Shown here piece after piece: positions 1 to 11,254 of a DNA stretch of 64,000 nucleotides (position 1 is its first letter; each line of letters begins with the position of its first letter). The stretch comes from Prorocentrum cordatum (Eukaryota > Sar > Dinophyceae > Prorocentrales > Prorocentraceae): the NCBI GenBank assembly GCA_963575745.1, contig CAUYUJ010018048.1, positions 408,300-472,299 of the forward strand, given 5' to 3'. The translations under genes were made by a program, and so were the position numbers. Under the pieces are notes generated by a model that saw only the letters and a program-made list of their open reading frames with translations, was not told the origin of the DNA and searched no databases.

Positions 1-1290
1 CCTCGAGCGCGCCATCCCGCTGCTGGTGGACGGCAGGTTGCCCAGGCTCGGCGCCCAGGCGTACCGCTTCAAGGAGGCCCCGACGCGCGACGAGCTCAAG
101 GCGGTGATCCGTCAGGGCCACGCGGAGGCGGAGGAGATCGTCCGCTCCGCAGGCCTGGAGCTCCGGCGGCCCGAGCAGGTGATGGTGAAGTTCGGTGAGG
201 TGACCACGCTGGACGACCTTTTCGGCGGCAGCTTTCTCCTGCGGCGACGGGCTCGCTTTCCTGCTGTCGCCGACACGGGGGCGGCACGAGACTCGGGCGG
301 GGAGGTCTTCCCAGCGCGCGGGCCTGGGCCCGCCATCGCGGGCCATGTGTGGGTGTTGGCAGAGCCCTCCGCCATCGGACCCGTGGGCAGCGAGGTCAAG
401 CTGGAGGCCGATGAGGTGCGAGTCGACAAGCACGACGCCCTGGTGACTCGCGGAGATGGCTATCGGAGGGTCACCTGCATTCGGACGGACCTCCTGGAGA
501 GGTTCATCGCCGACTGGTGTAGGATGGCGCGTGCGGAGCTGCTGGTCACGGGCGAGGCCCAGCCGGAGGCGAGCCGTGCGCAGACCATCCTGGGCGCGGA
601 CCCAGTCCAGGCGGCCTCGCCGGCGGCGGCTGCTGACAGCGGGGACGCCCGCACGCTCTGGTTGGACTACACGAGCTGGGGACCAGGTACAAGGATTTCC
701 GCAAGTGCTGCCAGGAGTCGCACAGCCTCGTGGACCCAGACTTCCCGCTGTAGGGGCCCTCCACTGTGCATGCCGTCATGTGCCACATGGAGCGTCACGG
801 GGGCAATCCACGCCTCTGGCTGGCCATCTGGGCACGAGAGCGCCGTGTTGAGGACTCGGACCGCGTGATGCATGAGATGCGGGGCTTGATCGACATCCTT
901 TTTCTGGGTGCGACCTACGACCAGGTTAACCTCCCAGCGCTGGCCAGCATGGAGGTGGTCGTGCGCCGGGCACAGACCATCATCGACGCGTACCAGGTCG
1001 CTGGCAAGGCCCCGAACTGGCAGCTCGCTCGCTACTTTGCGGGCGCGTCCTCGGCGGTCGATGCGATCGCACCAGAGATGAGGCAGTACGTGGCCAAGAA
1101 GGCGAAGGAGGGCGCCGACGTCGCCGCGGGGGCCCAGCGGGCGCGGGCGCTCCAGGCTGGCTCTGGCGACGAGGAGACCCCCGAGGGGGGTCAGGAGGCG
1201 GAGGTCGGGGGAGAGGCGGCCGTGGCCGCGGCGGCGGCGCAGATGGCCGCGGCCGCGGCAGTGGCGCCCCCCCCGGCGCCCAGTGACGAC
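1..1290 (+). pseudogene. gag-like N-terminal region of the DIRS-like element (partial, broken)
   Basis: The frame is open from base 1 and runs in frame 2 to about 690, then in frame 1 to about 1290. A conserved-looking block starts ARTLWLDY (about 650) and continues after a one-base frame change as KDFRKCCQESHS, then TAG at 751-753, then HAVMCHMERHGGNPRLWL. The next stretch (880-1120) contains DQVNLPALASMEVVVRRAQ and is followed by an Ala/Pro/Gly-rich tail. I recognise this block as the region preceding RT in dinoflagellate elements of this type (memory, not a search). No CCHC zinc knuckle is visible, so gag is a positional inference. Function would be particle or RNA binding. The stop and frameshift make it a pseudogene. 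Confidence 0.55.
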
Positions 1291-1292
1291 CC

Positions 1293-3550
1293 TTGGGCAC
1301 GGCGGGGGGAGTGGGCCCCCCCCCGCCGAGACGTATCGGCCCACGTCGGCCGTCCTTCCGCCGGGGCGGGGCTCGCGCCTGCTCTTCCCGATCCCCTTGG
1401 TGGCGGAGGGGCTTGGCGGCCGACGTCATCGTGGGCGACGGGGGCCTCGTGGCCATCGGCGCGCCTTTGTCGTCGTCAATCGGGCGATCGGGGCGCTCAA
1501 TTGGCTGGGGGGGCCTGGAGAGCAGCACTTTCTTGCATCGGTGCGACTTCGCCGGCATGCACAACGAGGTAGTGGCGCGCATCGAGGGCCAGGTCAGATC
1601 CCAGGAGCCGGTTGCTGACGCACCCTCGCCGAGATCGCCCTTTTTGCACATGATCCGTGGCGTCTCCCTGTGCGAGGAGTGCCAGTCGAACATTGCCCCC
1701 TTCCAGTTGCGCCTTGTCTCTTCGCCGGCCGACGTCTCCACGGCGCCGTTCGTGGGCGACCTCGTCGACCAGCAGGGGCGCCTCTTCCTGGAGGGTTGTG
1801 GAGAGCGTATGCTACGAGACGCCGGCGAGTTTGAGAGCCTGCGGCGGCACGGCCCGGCCAAGCCGTACTCAGATCCCCGCCTGGCGCGGTCGCGCTGGCA
1901 GTGCCTTCGGTTCGTTCGCCGCCTGCGCGGCGTCGGCACGCTCCGGTATACCACGCGGCCGATCGACTTCATTGGGTCCTTCTCCGTCTGGAAGAAGGGC
2001 AAGACCAAGCAGAGATTGATCTTGGATGGGCGAGCCGCCAACCAGCGGTTCGCCCAGCCTCCTCATGTGGACCAACTGACCGCGGAGGGCCTCTCGAACA
2101 TCGAGGTCTACGTCGACGAGGACCTAGCTGGCCGCCGACCTGGGCCGAGGTGCTCTTCGGGCGCTCCGAGTTGCCCTAGGCGTGGCCGACGGGGAGAACT
2201 GCTTCCACCGCATGATCATGCCGCCGTGGATGGGCGCTTTTTTCTGTTACGAGCCAGTGTCCGCCGCCGAGGTCGACCCCTCGGGCCATCCGCTTATCGA
2301 GGGCGATCGGGCTGTCGGCGACACCCAGTTGTGGCCGGCCGCGCGCCCTCTTCCCATGGGGCTCGCATGGAGCCACTACTTCTGCCAGAGCGCCAACGCC
2401 GGGCTCTCCGGCAGCGCGCCCCTTCTTCGCCGCGCCCGCTTGCTGTCCGACCGCGGGGGCTGGGCGGTCCTTGCGACTGGAGACCCCGAGACAGACCTCT
2501 GGCGACGCGCGTGCGTGGACAACCTCGGAGTCATGGGCCGGCACGCCGGCACGGTGGAGGCCGCCTTGTCGGGGCAGGTCCGGGTCTTCGGGGAGAGCGG
2601 CCTGGACATTCACGAGGTCGAGCTGTTCACCGAGAAGGGCTCCGCGCTGGGGGTCGACCTAGACGGGGCGCGGCTCGTGACCTGTCTCACCGCCAAGCGG
2701 CGGGTCAGGCTTGAGAGGGGGTTGCTCTATCTCTTCCAGCGTGGCCGCGCGAGCGGGCAGATGGTGGAGAGCGTGCTCGGGCACTGCACCTACGCCGCCC
2801 TCATCAAGCGGGGGACCATGACCGTGTTCTCGGCCGCGTACGCGTTTGTGCACGCCACGTACACGAAGGACGTAGAGCTCTGGAGTACCGTCGAGGCGGA
2901 GTTCACCGCGTTCGACGGGCTGCCGGTCTTCATGGAGAGCGACTGGTGGCTGCCGTGGGGCGTCGCCGCCTCGGACGCGTCGCCGGAGGGTTTCGGCATT
3001 GTCAGCTCTCGCTGGTCGTCTCACGACGTCGCCAGCGTCGGGCGAGTCCGAGAGCGAGGCCGTTTCCGCCGAGGAGGGGCTGTCGCCCCGCGGGAGTCCG
3101 CCATGGCGGCCGCCGGCTTTGTGCTCGAGGGCGGGCGCTGGCGGCCGCGCGCGGGCGACGAGCTCGGCGAGGACTGGTCCATCGTTGAGGGGTTCCCCGG
3201 TGTGCCTGCCCGTCTTCTCCACCCAGGGGGCTGGCGCGTCTGCCGCGCAGGCACTTGGGGCAGGCACGAGCATATCACTCTGCTGGAGGCTCGGGCCCTG
3301 CTGGCGTCGGTGCGTCGGCTGGCGCAGGTCGCTGTTGGCGGCAATCGCAGACACCTCCACCTCTGCGATAACATGTCGGTGGTGCTGGCTGTGATCCGGA
3401 GCCGTTGCCGGGACTTCATTCTGCTGACCGTCCTGCGCAAGCTGGGCGGCTACCTGCTGGCCCGCGACATCAGGCCGCACGTGAGGTGGGTGCCGAGCGA
3501 GCTGAATTTCGGTGACGAGCCGTCCCGGATATTTTCGGAAAAAGCATCGT
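1293..3550 (+). pseudogene. reverse transcriptase plus RNase H of the DIRS-like element (one frameshift)
   Basis: Frame 3 carries the fingers: IDFIGSFSVWKKGKTKQR then LILDGRAANQRF (1960-2050), the basic/DGR motif that precedes the RT palm. At about 2135 the frame changes to frame 1. There the palm motifs follow: a degenerate motif A (GENCFHRM, 2190-2215), motif B LPMGLAWSHYF (2350-2385), and the catalytic box ACVDNLGVMG with V-D-N at 2515-2523, a variant of YVDD. RNase H follows with acidic residues in ASDAS (Asp at 2974-2976), LLEARALL (Glu near 3285), LCDNMSVV (Asp at 3367-3369) and NFGDEPSR (Asp at 3513-3515). The enzyme would copy element RNA into cDNA and degrade the template. The single frameshift in this 2.2-kb block makes it less decayed than its flanks. 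Confidence 0.75.
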
Positions 3551-3611
3551 CGTCGCTCGCCTGGGCCATCCCCGACATCGTCCGCAGGGCACGGTCGCCG
3601 CAGGCTCGAGC

Positions 3612-5013
3612 CGATGAGCGAGGGGCGGAAGCGGCGGCGGACCTTGGGCGCGGGGGCCTCGGGGGATGTGCCGGACCGCAGCTCGGGAGCGACCCTGGCG
3701 AGGAAGGTGCGGGCCCTTGTGGCGGCGGAGCCGCCGCTCCCGTCCCGCGCGACCGCGCGGACGGGAGCCTCCCGAGTGAGGCAGCTCTCGCCGCAGCTGT
3801 CGCTAGGGGCCCTCCTGCAGCCGAGGGCGCCTGTGAGCCGGGCGCTGGACGAGCGGGCGACGCAGACCGTCCGCGAGGAGAGCGGCGGCTACGTCGTCAG
3901 GCGCGGCTTTCCGAGGCCGCCCACGTCGAGTTTTTCGAGCACTGGGCCCGCATCCGCGGGCGTCAGTCGGTCCGCCCGACGAGAACGGACACTGGCGACC
4001 CGGTCGAAGCGTCGGCTCTGGTGTTATCTCGAAGAGAAATTCAGGGCCGAGAACGACGGGATCACTCTGCTCGAGAAGCGCGCGGTGACGGACAAGGTCC
4101 ACCTCGAGTACGCCTACGAGGTGGCGTCCTTCGCCAAGTGCGCGACAGCCCAGGGGGTCCAGGTGGGCCGCGCCGAGGCCGACGCCGTGGACGCCGTTTT
4201 CGCGTCATACCTCGATCAGTGCTTCTTCAGGGGCTTTCAGCCGTGGACAGGGGCCCGAGGCTCTGGCGGGCTGGATCCACCTCCGTCCTGCCTGCGGCCG
4301 CCGGGGCTCTTTGAAGCTCCCGCGGGCCTGGAGGGCGCTTCAGGGGTGGCGCAAACTTTGCCCCGGGCGGTCTCGGAAGCCGGAGGGGCCTGGCGTGTGG
4401 TTCGGCCTCGCCAACGCCATGTGCCATGTCGATCGGCCTCGGATGTCTGCGTTCGTCCTCCTGGCCGTCTCGACCTACCTCAGGCCGGGGGCGCTTCTGA
4501 TCGTGAGGGGGGCGGAGCTCATTCCCCCTGCGCCAGGCGCCAGTCCTTGTCCACCCCCACGAACGACCAGGACGGAGCAAGATCGGGTACTCGGACGTGT
4601 CCATCCTGCTCGACAGCGACTGGGCCAAGGATCTGAACCCGCTCTGGGAACGCTTGCGGGCGGTGGCGGGGCCAGGCCCCCTTTGGGACTTCGACTGCGG
4701 CGAGTGCCTCCACGCGTTTCGTCGTGCTGCCCGACTGATCGGCGTGCCGGGCCTGGTGCCGTACCAGACGCGCCGCAGCGGCCCGGGCGTCGACCGCGCT
4801 CGGGGCTCCCGCTCGCTGCTGGAGGTGCAGAAGCGTGGCCAGTGGAAGTCCGGCAAGAGCGTCGCCCGCTACGAGAAGCACGCCAGGCTTGCCGACTCCT
4901 CTCATCGGCATGCGGCCGGCCTCCAGGCCTACTTCCAGCAGTGCGAGGATCGCGGCGCGGAGATCGCTCTCCACGCGCGCCTCGTGCCACTCCCACGTTT
5001 GGGGCGGAGTTGA
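3612..5013 (+). pseudogene. tyrosine recombinase of the DIRS-like element (frameshifted)
   Basis: The N-terminal part (3612-4260, frame 2) is a basic linker followed by a helical core-binding-like stretch (RLWCYLEEKFRAENDG ... EYAYEVASFAKCATAQG). The catalytic part starts in frame 3 (4311 on) with STYLRPGALL, whose Arg codon is 4482-4484 (box I). It continues in frame 1 (4597-5013) with LVPYQTRRSGPG (Tyr-x-x-Arg from 4762, in place of the usual His-x-x-Arg), VQKRGQWKSG and then VARYEKHAR, with the presumed nucleophile Tyr at 4870-4872. This R...xxR...W...Y layout is that of a tyrosine recombinase. It would join circular cDNA to the genome. At least two frameshifts (about 4280 and 4560) inactivate it. 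It ends with TGA at 5011-5013, about 20 bases before the next module. Confidence 0.7.
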
Positions 5014-5023
5014 TGAGGGATAA

Positions 5024-5747
5024 GTGCATTGCCGACGCTTCGCTGGCAAAGGCGGAGTCGCCAAAGCTGTGAGGCAGCTCGGCTTCCAGGCTCGCATCTG
5101 GGAGTTCTCCGCGGCCCGCGCGGCGACCTCGCGCCCAGCCGCGTGATCAGGCCGCTCATGGCAGATATGCGCAGGCGCCGCTGCTTGGCAGTGATGCTTG
5201 CTCCTCCGTGTAGCAGCTTCAGCATGGCGCGCATTCGTGCAGCGTCCATCCGCTCTGTCCGCCGACCATGGGGGTTTTCGAGGGGGGAGGTCAGCCCCAA
5301 AGACTGGGAGAAACTCAAGAAGGGTAACAAGTGTTGCAGGGCCTCGCTGGCCATAATTCGTGAATGCAACGCCGTTGGTGCCTCCTGGATTCTGGGGAAC
5401 CCGCGCGCCACCTACGCGTTGAAAACATGAGTTCCAGCGCTCGGCCTCCTCCCCGTCCGTGGCGACGTTGACTATTGTTTTTTGTCAGTTCGGTGCCCCG
5501 TGGAAGACACGCACTACCTTAATGCGTGGGAACATTCCCGTCCACGATCTCCAGGGGCTTTCGCGCCAGCGCGGGGGCACCAACGGCGATTGTAGCCGCG
5601 CAGGGCGAAACGCGCATCATTCTTTCTGGCCCAGCGCCCAGCGGGGTGCCGTGGACACAGGTAGCGCAGCCATGCCCACAACAGCTGAATCGCGGTCGGG
5701 TTCGTGCGCCCGTGGCTCCGATCCGAGCTAAGTTCTTTCAAGCATGA
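5024..5747 (+). pseudogene. C5-cytosine-methyltransferase-like module at the 3' end of the DIRS-like element
   Basis: Frame 2 gives FAGKGGVAKAVRQLGF (5039-5086), resembling the SAM-binding FxGxGG motif. After a frame change near 5115, frame 1 gives MLAPPCSSFSMARIR (about 5194-5238), resembling the catalytic PCxxFS loop with Cys at 5209-5211. WILGNP (5386-5403) lies where ENV/ENP would be; Gly replaces Glu. Further blocks are CQFGAPWKTRT (about 5484-5516, frame 2) and ILSGPAPSGVPWTQVAQPCP (about 5618-5678, frame 3). I recall this module as typical of dinoflagellate elements of this kind. The comparison with C5-methyltransferases rests on motif order only; whether it methylates DNA is unknown. 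Several frame changes and the missing Glu say this copy is dead. Confidence 0.55.
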
Positions 5748-5797
5748 GTAACATCCTCAGGTGCTTTTTTTTCTTTATATATATAAAAAAAAAAAAA

Positions 5798-6264
5798 CGA
5801 GCGGAGGTGGGCGGTGCGTCGAAGGCCGCCCCAATGTTCGGACCCTCCGCTCGCGTGGTCTCGTCGCGATGACTGAGTAGTGCTCTCGAAGGCAGATTGC
5901 GCCAGGCACGTCGCCTCAGACAGGTGCAATCGTTTCTCGCCTGGCTCTCGGTCCCCATGGGAGTGCGCGCACATGAATGGGGTAAGACAGCGGCTTGTCG
6001 TTTGCCAGCATGTCTGTCAGAGCATCTGTGAGCTCCGAAGTCTTTTTGGCTCCCACCCGCGGCCGCCCATCGTCTAATGTAGCAGAGACAAAACTTTTTC
6101 TTCGAGCGGAGGTGGGCGGTGCGTCGAAGGCCGCCCCAATGTTCGGACCCTCCGTTCGCGTGGTCTCATCGCGATGACTGAGTAGTGTTCTCGAAGACAG
6201 ATTGTACCAGGCACGTCGCCTCAGACTGGTGAAATCGTTTCTCGCCTGGCTCTCGGTCCCCATG
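5798..6264 (+). repeat. pair of 162-bp direct repeats, 305 bp apart
   Basis: 5798-5959 and 6103-6264 align end to end at a constant offset of 305 with only scattered single-base changes and no indel. They begin CGAGCGGAGGTGGGCGGTG and end CTCTCGGTCCCCATG. Between them is a 143-bp unique spacer. The first copy follows an AT/A-run (5776-5797); the second runs straight into an ATG-triplet tract. Their position right after the DIRS-like element suggests element 3' sequence or split terminal repeats, but the missing 5' end prevents a test. Confidence 0.85.
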
Positions 6265-6900
6265 ATTATGATGCTGTTGATGCTGGTGATGCTGATGATG
6301 CTGGTGATGGTGATGATGATGATTATCGTGATGATGATTATGATGATGATGATGTTGGTGACGATGGTACTGGTCATGATGATGCATGGTGCTGATTATG
6401 ATGACTATGATGATGGTGATATTGTTGTTGATGGTGATAACGGTGCTGATCATGATGATGGTTGCGTTTGTGATGCGTCTTATGTTGACGATGCTGATGA
6501 TGTTGAATATGGTGATTGCGATGGTAATGGTGATGATGATGACGATGCTGATGATGATGATGATATTGACGATGCTTACGAGTGCTGGTGCTGCTGGTTA
6601 TGATGGCGGTGGTTGTGATGATGATGAGGCGGTTGGATGGATGAATGAATTAATGAATAGATGCATGATGATGCTGAGGATGATGGTCACACGGATGATG
6701 TTGATGATGCTTGTGATTATGCTGCTGCTGGTGATGCTGATTATGGTGGCTTTGATGATGACGGCAACGACGATGATGTTGCTGCTGATGATGTTGATGA
6801 TGTTGATGATGATACTGCTGCTGATGATGATGAGGATGAGGATGATGATGATGATGATGCTGCTTCTCATTATTAGTATTATGTTTATCCTTGTTCTTAC
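6264..6900 (+). repeat. degenerate ATG/GAT trinucleotide tract
   Basis: Almost every triplet is ATG, GTG, TTG, ACG or CTG in phase with ATG. Reading frames across it (poly-Met, poly-Asp, poly-His) are low-complexity artefacts. It starts exactly at the ATG closing the second 162-bp repeat. Confidence 0.9.
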
Positions 6901-7199
6901 ATACGATGTTTATTTTTTCGGCGGTGGTGGTGGTGGTGGTGTTAGGGGTGGTTGGGGTGGTGGGTATAAGGGCGAGCAGATGTGCAGCGCCCTCTGCCAA
7001 CGTTGTCCGTGGCAGATCGGCAACAGCGCAGGCTGCCGCGAGGACGAGGCGGCCCTGCGCGAGGCGGGAACGGGTTGGGCCTGCCACGCCGGTGTACAGA
7101 GCGTACAGAGCGGTGGTGCCAGACACGGGCAAAGCTCGGGGCCCTCTGAGAGCCAGCGGGTCCGCCACGTCCGCGACTGTCATTCGGCCAAGGAAAAGG
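6901..7199. other. unique island between triplet tracts
   Basis: About 260 bp of GC-rich non-repetitive sequence (from about 6968), preceded by a short GGT run. No domain or RNA signature is recognised. The frames that cross it are continuations of triplet tracts. Confidence 0.5.
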
Positions 7200-7831
<632 letters not shown>

Positions 7832-8007
7832 AGCAGTAGGACCAGTGTAAACCCAAGGGTTATCAACGATGTTTGAATAAACCTTTTTTCCAAGCTCCCT
7901 CGTCGTAAGCCCCTACAGCGGTTCATTTCGACTGAAGGAATTTCTTCGTTGGAAGACAACCGTTTGAAGATCTTGAAGCATGTCAGAAAATTACTCTCGG
8001 GTCTTCA

Positions 8008-8153
8008 GCGCCGCAGATCAACCTGACTGTTGCGTCTTGACGATCCGTAATCGAGCCAAAACGCCGTTCCTGGGACGTGAGCACCGCGAATCAACGTAAC
8101 TGTTGCGCGTCATAGCCCCGAACCTTTCCAACACGCCACTTCTGGTACGCTGA
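8008..8153 (+). repeat. two diverged copies of a 73-bp unit
   Basis: 8008-8080 and 8081-8153 share GC[GA]CCGC, ATCAAC, CTGTTGCG, then AACGCCGTTCCTGG against CACGCCACTTCTGG. The flanking sequence (7832-8007) is unique, with no gene recognised. Confidence 0.6.
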
Positions 8154-8194
8154 TCATGGGAATATGTGACGCTCTTGCACATATTTACAACGAG

Positions 8195-8765
8195 TGTATG
8201 CGGCATTATAAGGCGAGAGCCACACTTTGAACACCGCCCGCCCTCATTCCGTGAAGCTCTTCTAAATGGTTGGAACGAATGTGCGCGGCGCTAAGGCGAG
8301 AGGCACAGTTTGAAAAGGAACCGCCGTCAATCCGTCAAACTATAATGCAATGTTTTGCAAAGAATGTGCGCGGCGCTAAGGCCAGAACTTGCCCTCAATC
8401 CGTGAAGCTCTTGCAGTCTGTTGCAACGAATTCGCTCGGCGATAAAGCGAGAGCCACATTTGGAGAAGGAATCGCCCTCAATCTGTGAAGCCCTTGCACA
8501 GCTTTTGCAACGAGTGTGCGCGGCGCGAAGGCGAACCCCACATGTTCAAAAGGAGCCGCCCTCAGTGCGAAGCTTTTGCATTTTCATTTTTTGAAACGAA
8601 AGCGCGCGGCGCTAAAGCGAGAGCCACATTTTGAGAACCACCCGCCTTCAATCCGTCAAACTCTTGCAGTTTTTGCAAAACGTATTTGCGCGGCGCTAAG
8701 GCGAGAGCCACACTTTGAAAACCACCCGCCCTCAATCCGTGAATCGGTTGCCCCTTGTTGAGCTT
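8195..8765 (+). repeat. 83-bp satellite, about seven diverged copies
   Basis: Copies start near 8199, 8281, 8364 (shortened), 8432, 8516, 8601 and 8685. The unit reads GCGCGGCGCTAAGGCGAGAG, CCACACTTTGAAAA, CCGCCCTCAATCCGTGAA, GCTCTTGCAG, TTTTGCAACGA. Divergence of 10-25 percent between copies indicates an old array. 8766-8874 shows nothing. Confidence 0.85.
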
Positions 8766-8874
8766 CAGGGTCGTGAGTGGTGGGGACGTCTTAGGCGAAA
8801 CGCCCCGCCCGCTCTGAAAACATGTCTCGGGGTGCGACAGGGGGAAATTATATGTGTAAGGACAAGGGATGAAG

Positions 8875-9235
8875 GAGGATGATCAGGAGCAGGAGCAGGA
8901 GAAGGAAGAGAAGGAGGGGCGCGAGCAGGAGGATGGGGAGCAGGAAGAGGATGAGGAGGAGGAGGAAGAAGAGGAAGCGGAAGGCGACGACGACGCAGAA
9001 GATGACAACCAATAGTAAGACGAATCATAATACGAGTTTTAATAATCTGAGGAAGACGAATATTAATGAGACGAATAGAAAGGTTAATACGAATACTTCA
9101 CTAACGTCGATATGGTTTTGAACAGGCATGCGGTAATCATTAGAATAACAAGACGACGACGAAACATGACAATCTTGGTAATAACCAGAATATGCTGATG
9201 CTGATGATGAGGAGGAGGAGGGAGAAGAGGTGCGG
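8875..9235 (+). repeat. GGA tract passing into degenerate triplet DNA
   Basis: 8875-8995 is AGG/GAG-rich. 8996-9200 is cryptically simple, period-3 DNA made mostly of AAT, ACG, AAC and AGA triplets. 9200-9235 returns to GAT/GAG. Confidence 0.8.
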
Positions 9236-10596
9236 TGCTTGATCTGGGGAAGCCGTGCTCCCTTTTCTCGCCTACGTTTCCCTTCTGGCCGCCAGTTGTC
9301 GAGTGGTTGCTGTCAGGTGCTTGTTTCTTGCGGGTGCCAGCGGTATCGTGGATGGGCCGCAGGAGCTTGGAGGGCTCCCTCTCTCCACGCCCATGCTGCT
9401 ATGCCAGCTCCACGGTGGCCATACTTTCTCTTGCAACTGCGGCCCGCCGGGGAGCTCTCCCCCAACTCGGGCGTCGGCGTGGGTGGGTGGGACCTCGAGG
9501 AGGTGGCCCTGGAAAAGCGAGTGTGTGAGAGACATGGAGAGGAAGAGGCCGTTGAAGAACAAGAGAGAGAGAAAGTGAAAGGGAGCGAGAGACATTTCCA
9601 TACACACGCATGTTTATTTTTATGCATTTTGGTGAGAGCGTCAGATCAGTTTCTTTTCGTCGCTCATGTGGCCGTTTTTTCCTACCGCTGTGAATGTCAC
9701 GTACATTCGCCCGCATGCCTCCTCCTTCTCTTCGCCGAGTGCAGTTCCAAGAGCCCCGCTCGGAACTCTGAGAGTTTATGTGAGTGTTTTGTTTCTATGC
9801 CTGATATGTCTTTGACAGCCGAAGCAAGTGGTTCGATGCCCTGGCTAGTCTATCAGTGCTTCGCCGCAACGGATTGCAGAGTTCGGCGCAGCTTTTGACG
9901 TCTGTATGGATGCCTGTCGCCGTGCGGCTAGATGCGTCCCAAAGAGCATGTGACCGACGTTGGACAACGGGCCCGATTGCGCCGACATTCGCGCGCAAGC
10001 TGCCCGCGTAAGGTTGCGCGTCAGCGCCCTCTTCTCCGGCGGTGCGCTAAGCTGGCCCGCGTTAGCCGCGGCGCCAGCTCGCTACGTCATCTCGCGTGAG
10101 AGCCTTCTCTTTTCGTCGCTCTGGTGGTCCTTGTGATCGTTTCTTTATTCACTGTTTTGCCGATCGGCGCAGGGCCCTCGCCCCCCCCTCACCCCCCCCA
10201 TGGAGTAGACCTTGGCGGCTGTTTTTTTGGCGCCTGTTTGGAGCGGGTGGAGTCTCTCCACTAGAGGCAGGACTCTTAAGCAGAGGTCTAGAGCCAGAAC
10301 CCCCCCCTTCCGACCAATGTCGAAACGCCGAATAAAAAAAAACGCTCACCTTTCTTCGCGCACCCCGCGGCGCTGGCACTCGGATGCTCGGTGGCACGGG
10401 CGTCCGCGGGAGGTCCCCAGAGGTCGGTGCTGGCCTCCGGGGCAGGGCCCATCTCGATCCGATCGGTCGGGTTCGACATCGATCACTGACGGTTCGATCC
10501 GATTCGGTTTCGATTGCGATGGACTTACGGCCGTCGGGTGTTCCCTTCGACTTAACTGCGACATTCTTCAGTTTCCTTGCTCAGTTTCCTTGGGAC
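9236..10596. other. non-repetitive interval, no gene recognised
   Basis: One 222-codon frame (9230-9898, +) is open, but its product has no domain, its composition is arginine/cysteine/leucine-mixed, and overlapping frames are open too, as expected for GC-rich noncoding DNA. Short G and C runs occur at 10170-10200 and 10300. Confidence 0.5.

Positions 10597-10661
<65 letters not shown>
10597..10661 (+). repeat. (CGA)n microsatellite
   Basis: About 20 near-perfect CGA units with one CAA interruption, flanked by unrelated sequence. Confidence 0.95.
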
Positions 10662-10662
<1 letters not shown>

Positions 10663-11254
10663 CATCATCTCGGTCGGATTAGGCTTCGGTTACGGCCAGT
10701 TCGACCCGATTCAGTGTCTCTTTTCCAGGGATCCGATGCGGCCCAAGGTTAGCATTGCGCTGCGGTGCATCCTGGCGCGGCCGATCTGATCCGATGCCGA
10801 CTCCGTGCCGATCCGACGCACATTCCGGTTCGATCCTTTTCAGACGTGTTCTTTTGTTGCATCTTTTCCTTTCCACCTGGCCATTTTGGGCCTCGGGGAG
10901 CCGTTTTTTCGTTTTCATGGGCCGGGACGAAGCACCTGTCCTCGTGCAGAGAAGGCGTAGAGAGGTCAGGGGACCCCGCCTGGAAAGAATCACGGCACCA
11001 GATGTCTGGGGACCTGGGCCACGAGGCGTTTCCTGGTGCCCCCCCCTCGCCCCCCAGAAGACTACATTGCGGGGAGCAGGCAATGGGGGTCAGCGCTCAC
11101 AGGGGTCAGCCAATCTTTTCCGATATCCTCTGGCTGGCCTGGGCTTGGGGGCCATGACGGGCAGATCGGGCGGGTGGACCGTAAGGGGCCGGTCGGGAAG
11201 GCAAGCCCAGGCGGCCAGATCGAGCAGGCGGGTTGCTGAAGCGTGCTTCCTGCA
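10662..11254. other. non-repetitive interval, no gene recognised
   Basis: GC-rich sequence with overlapping open frames on both strands and no recognisable product. The motif GAAAGAATCACG near 10983 recurs near 22508. Confidence 0.45.

Larger units (their letters stand above)
1..5747 (+). mobile_element. DIRS-like (tyrosine-recombinase) retroelement, decayed, 5' end outside window
   Basis: Protein modules follow one another on one strand: a gag-like region, reverse transcriptase with RNase H, a tyrosine recombinase, and a methyltransferase-like module. No integrase core and no LTRs are seen. RT/RNase H next to a tyrosine recombinase is the hallmark of DIRS-type elements, which integrate by recombination rather than by DDE integrase. 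Module order (recombinase after RT, methyltransferase-like module last) fits a family I recall from dinoflagellate genomes; this was not searched. Reading frame changes at about 690, 1290-1560, 2135, 3560, 4280, 4560, 5015 and 5115, plus an in-frame TAG at 751-753, show that the copy is inactive. The reading frame is open at base 1, so the 5' part is missing. Confidence 0.75.

Noticed and set aside
9230-9898. 222-codon + strand frame as a host gene
   Set aside because: Three overlapping frames are open on both strands and the product shows no domain or coherent composition.
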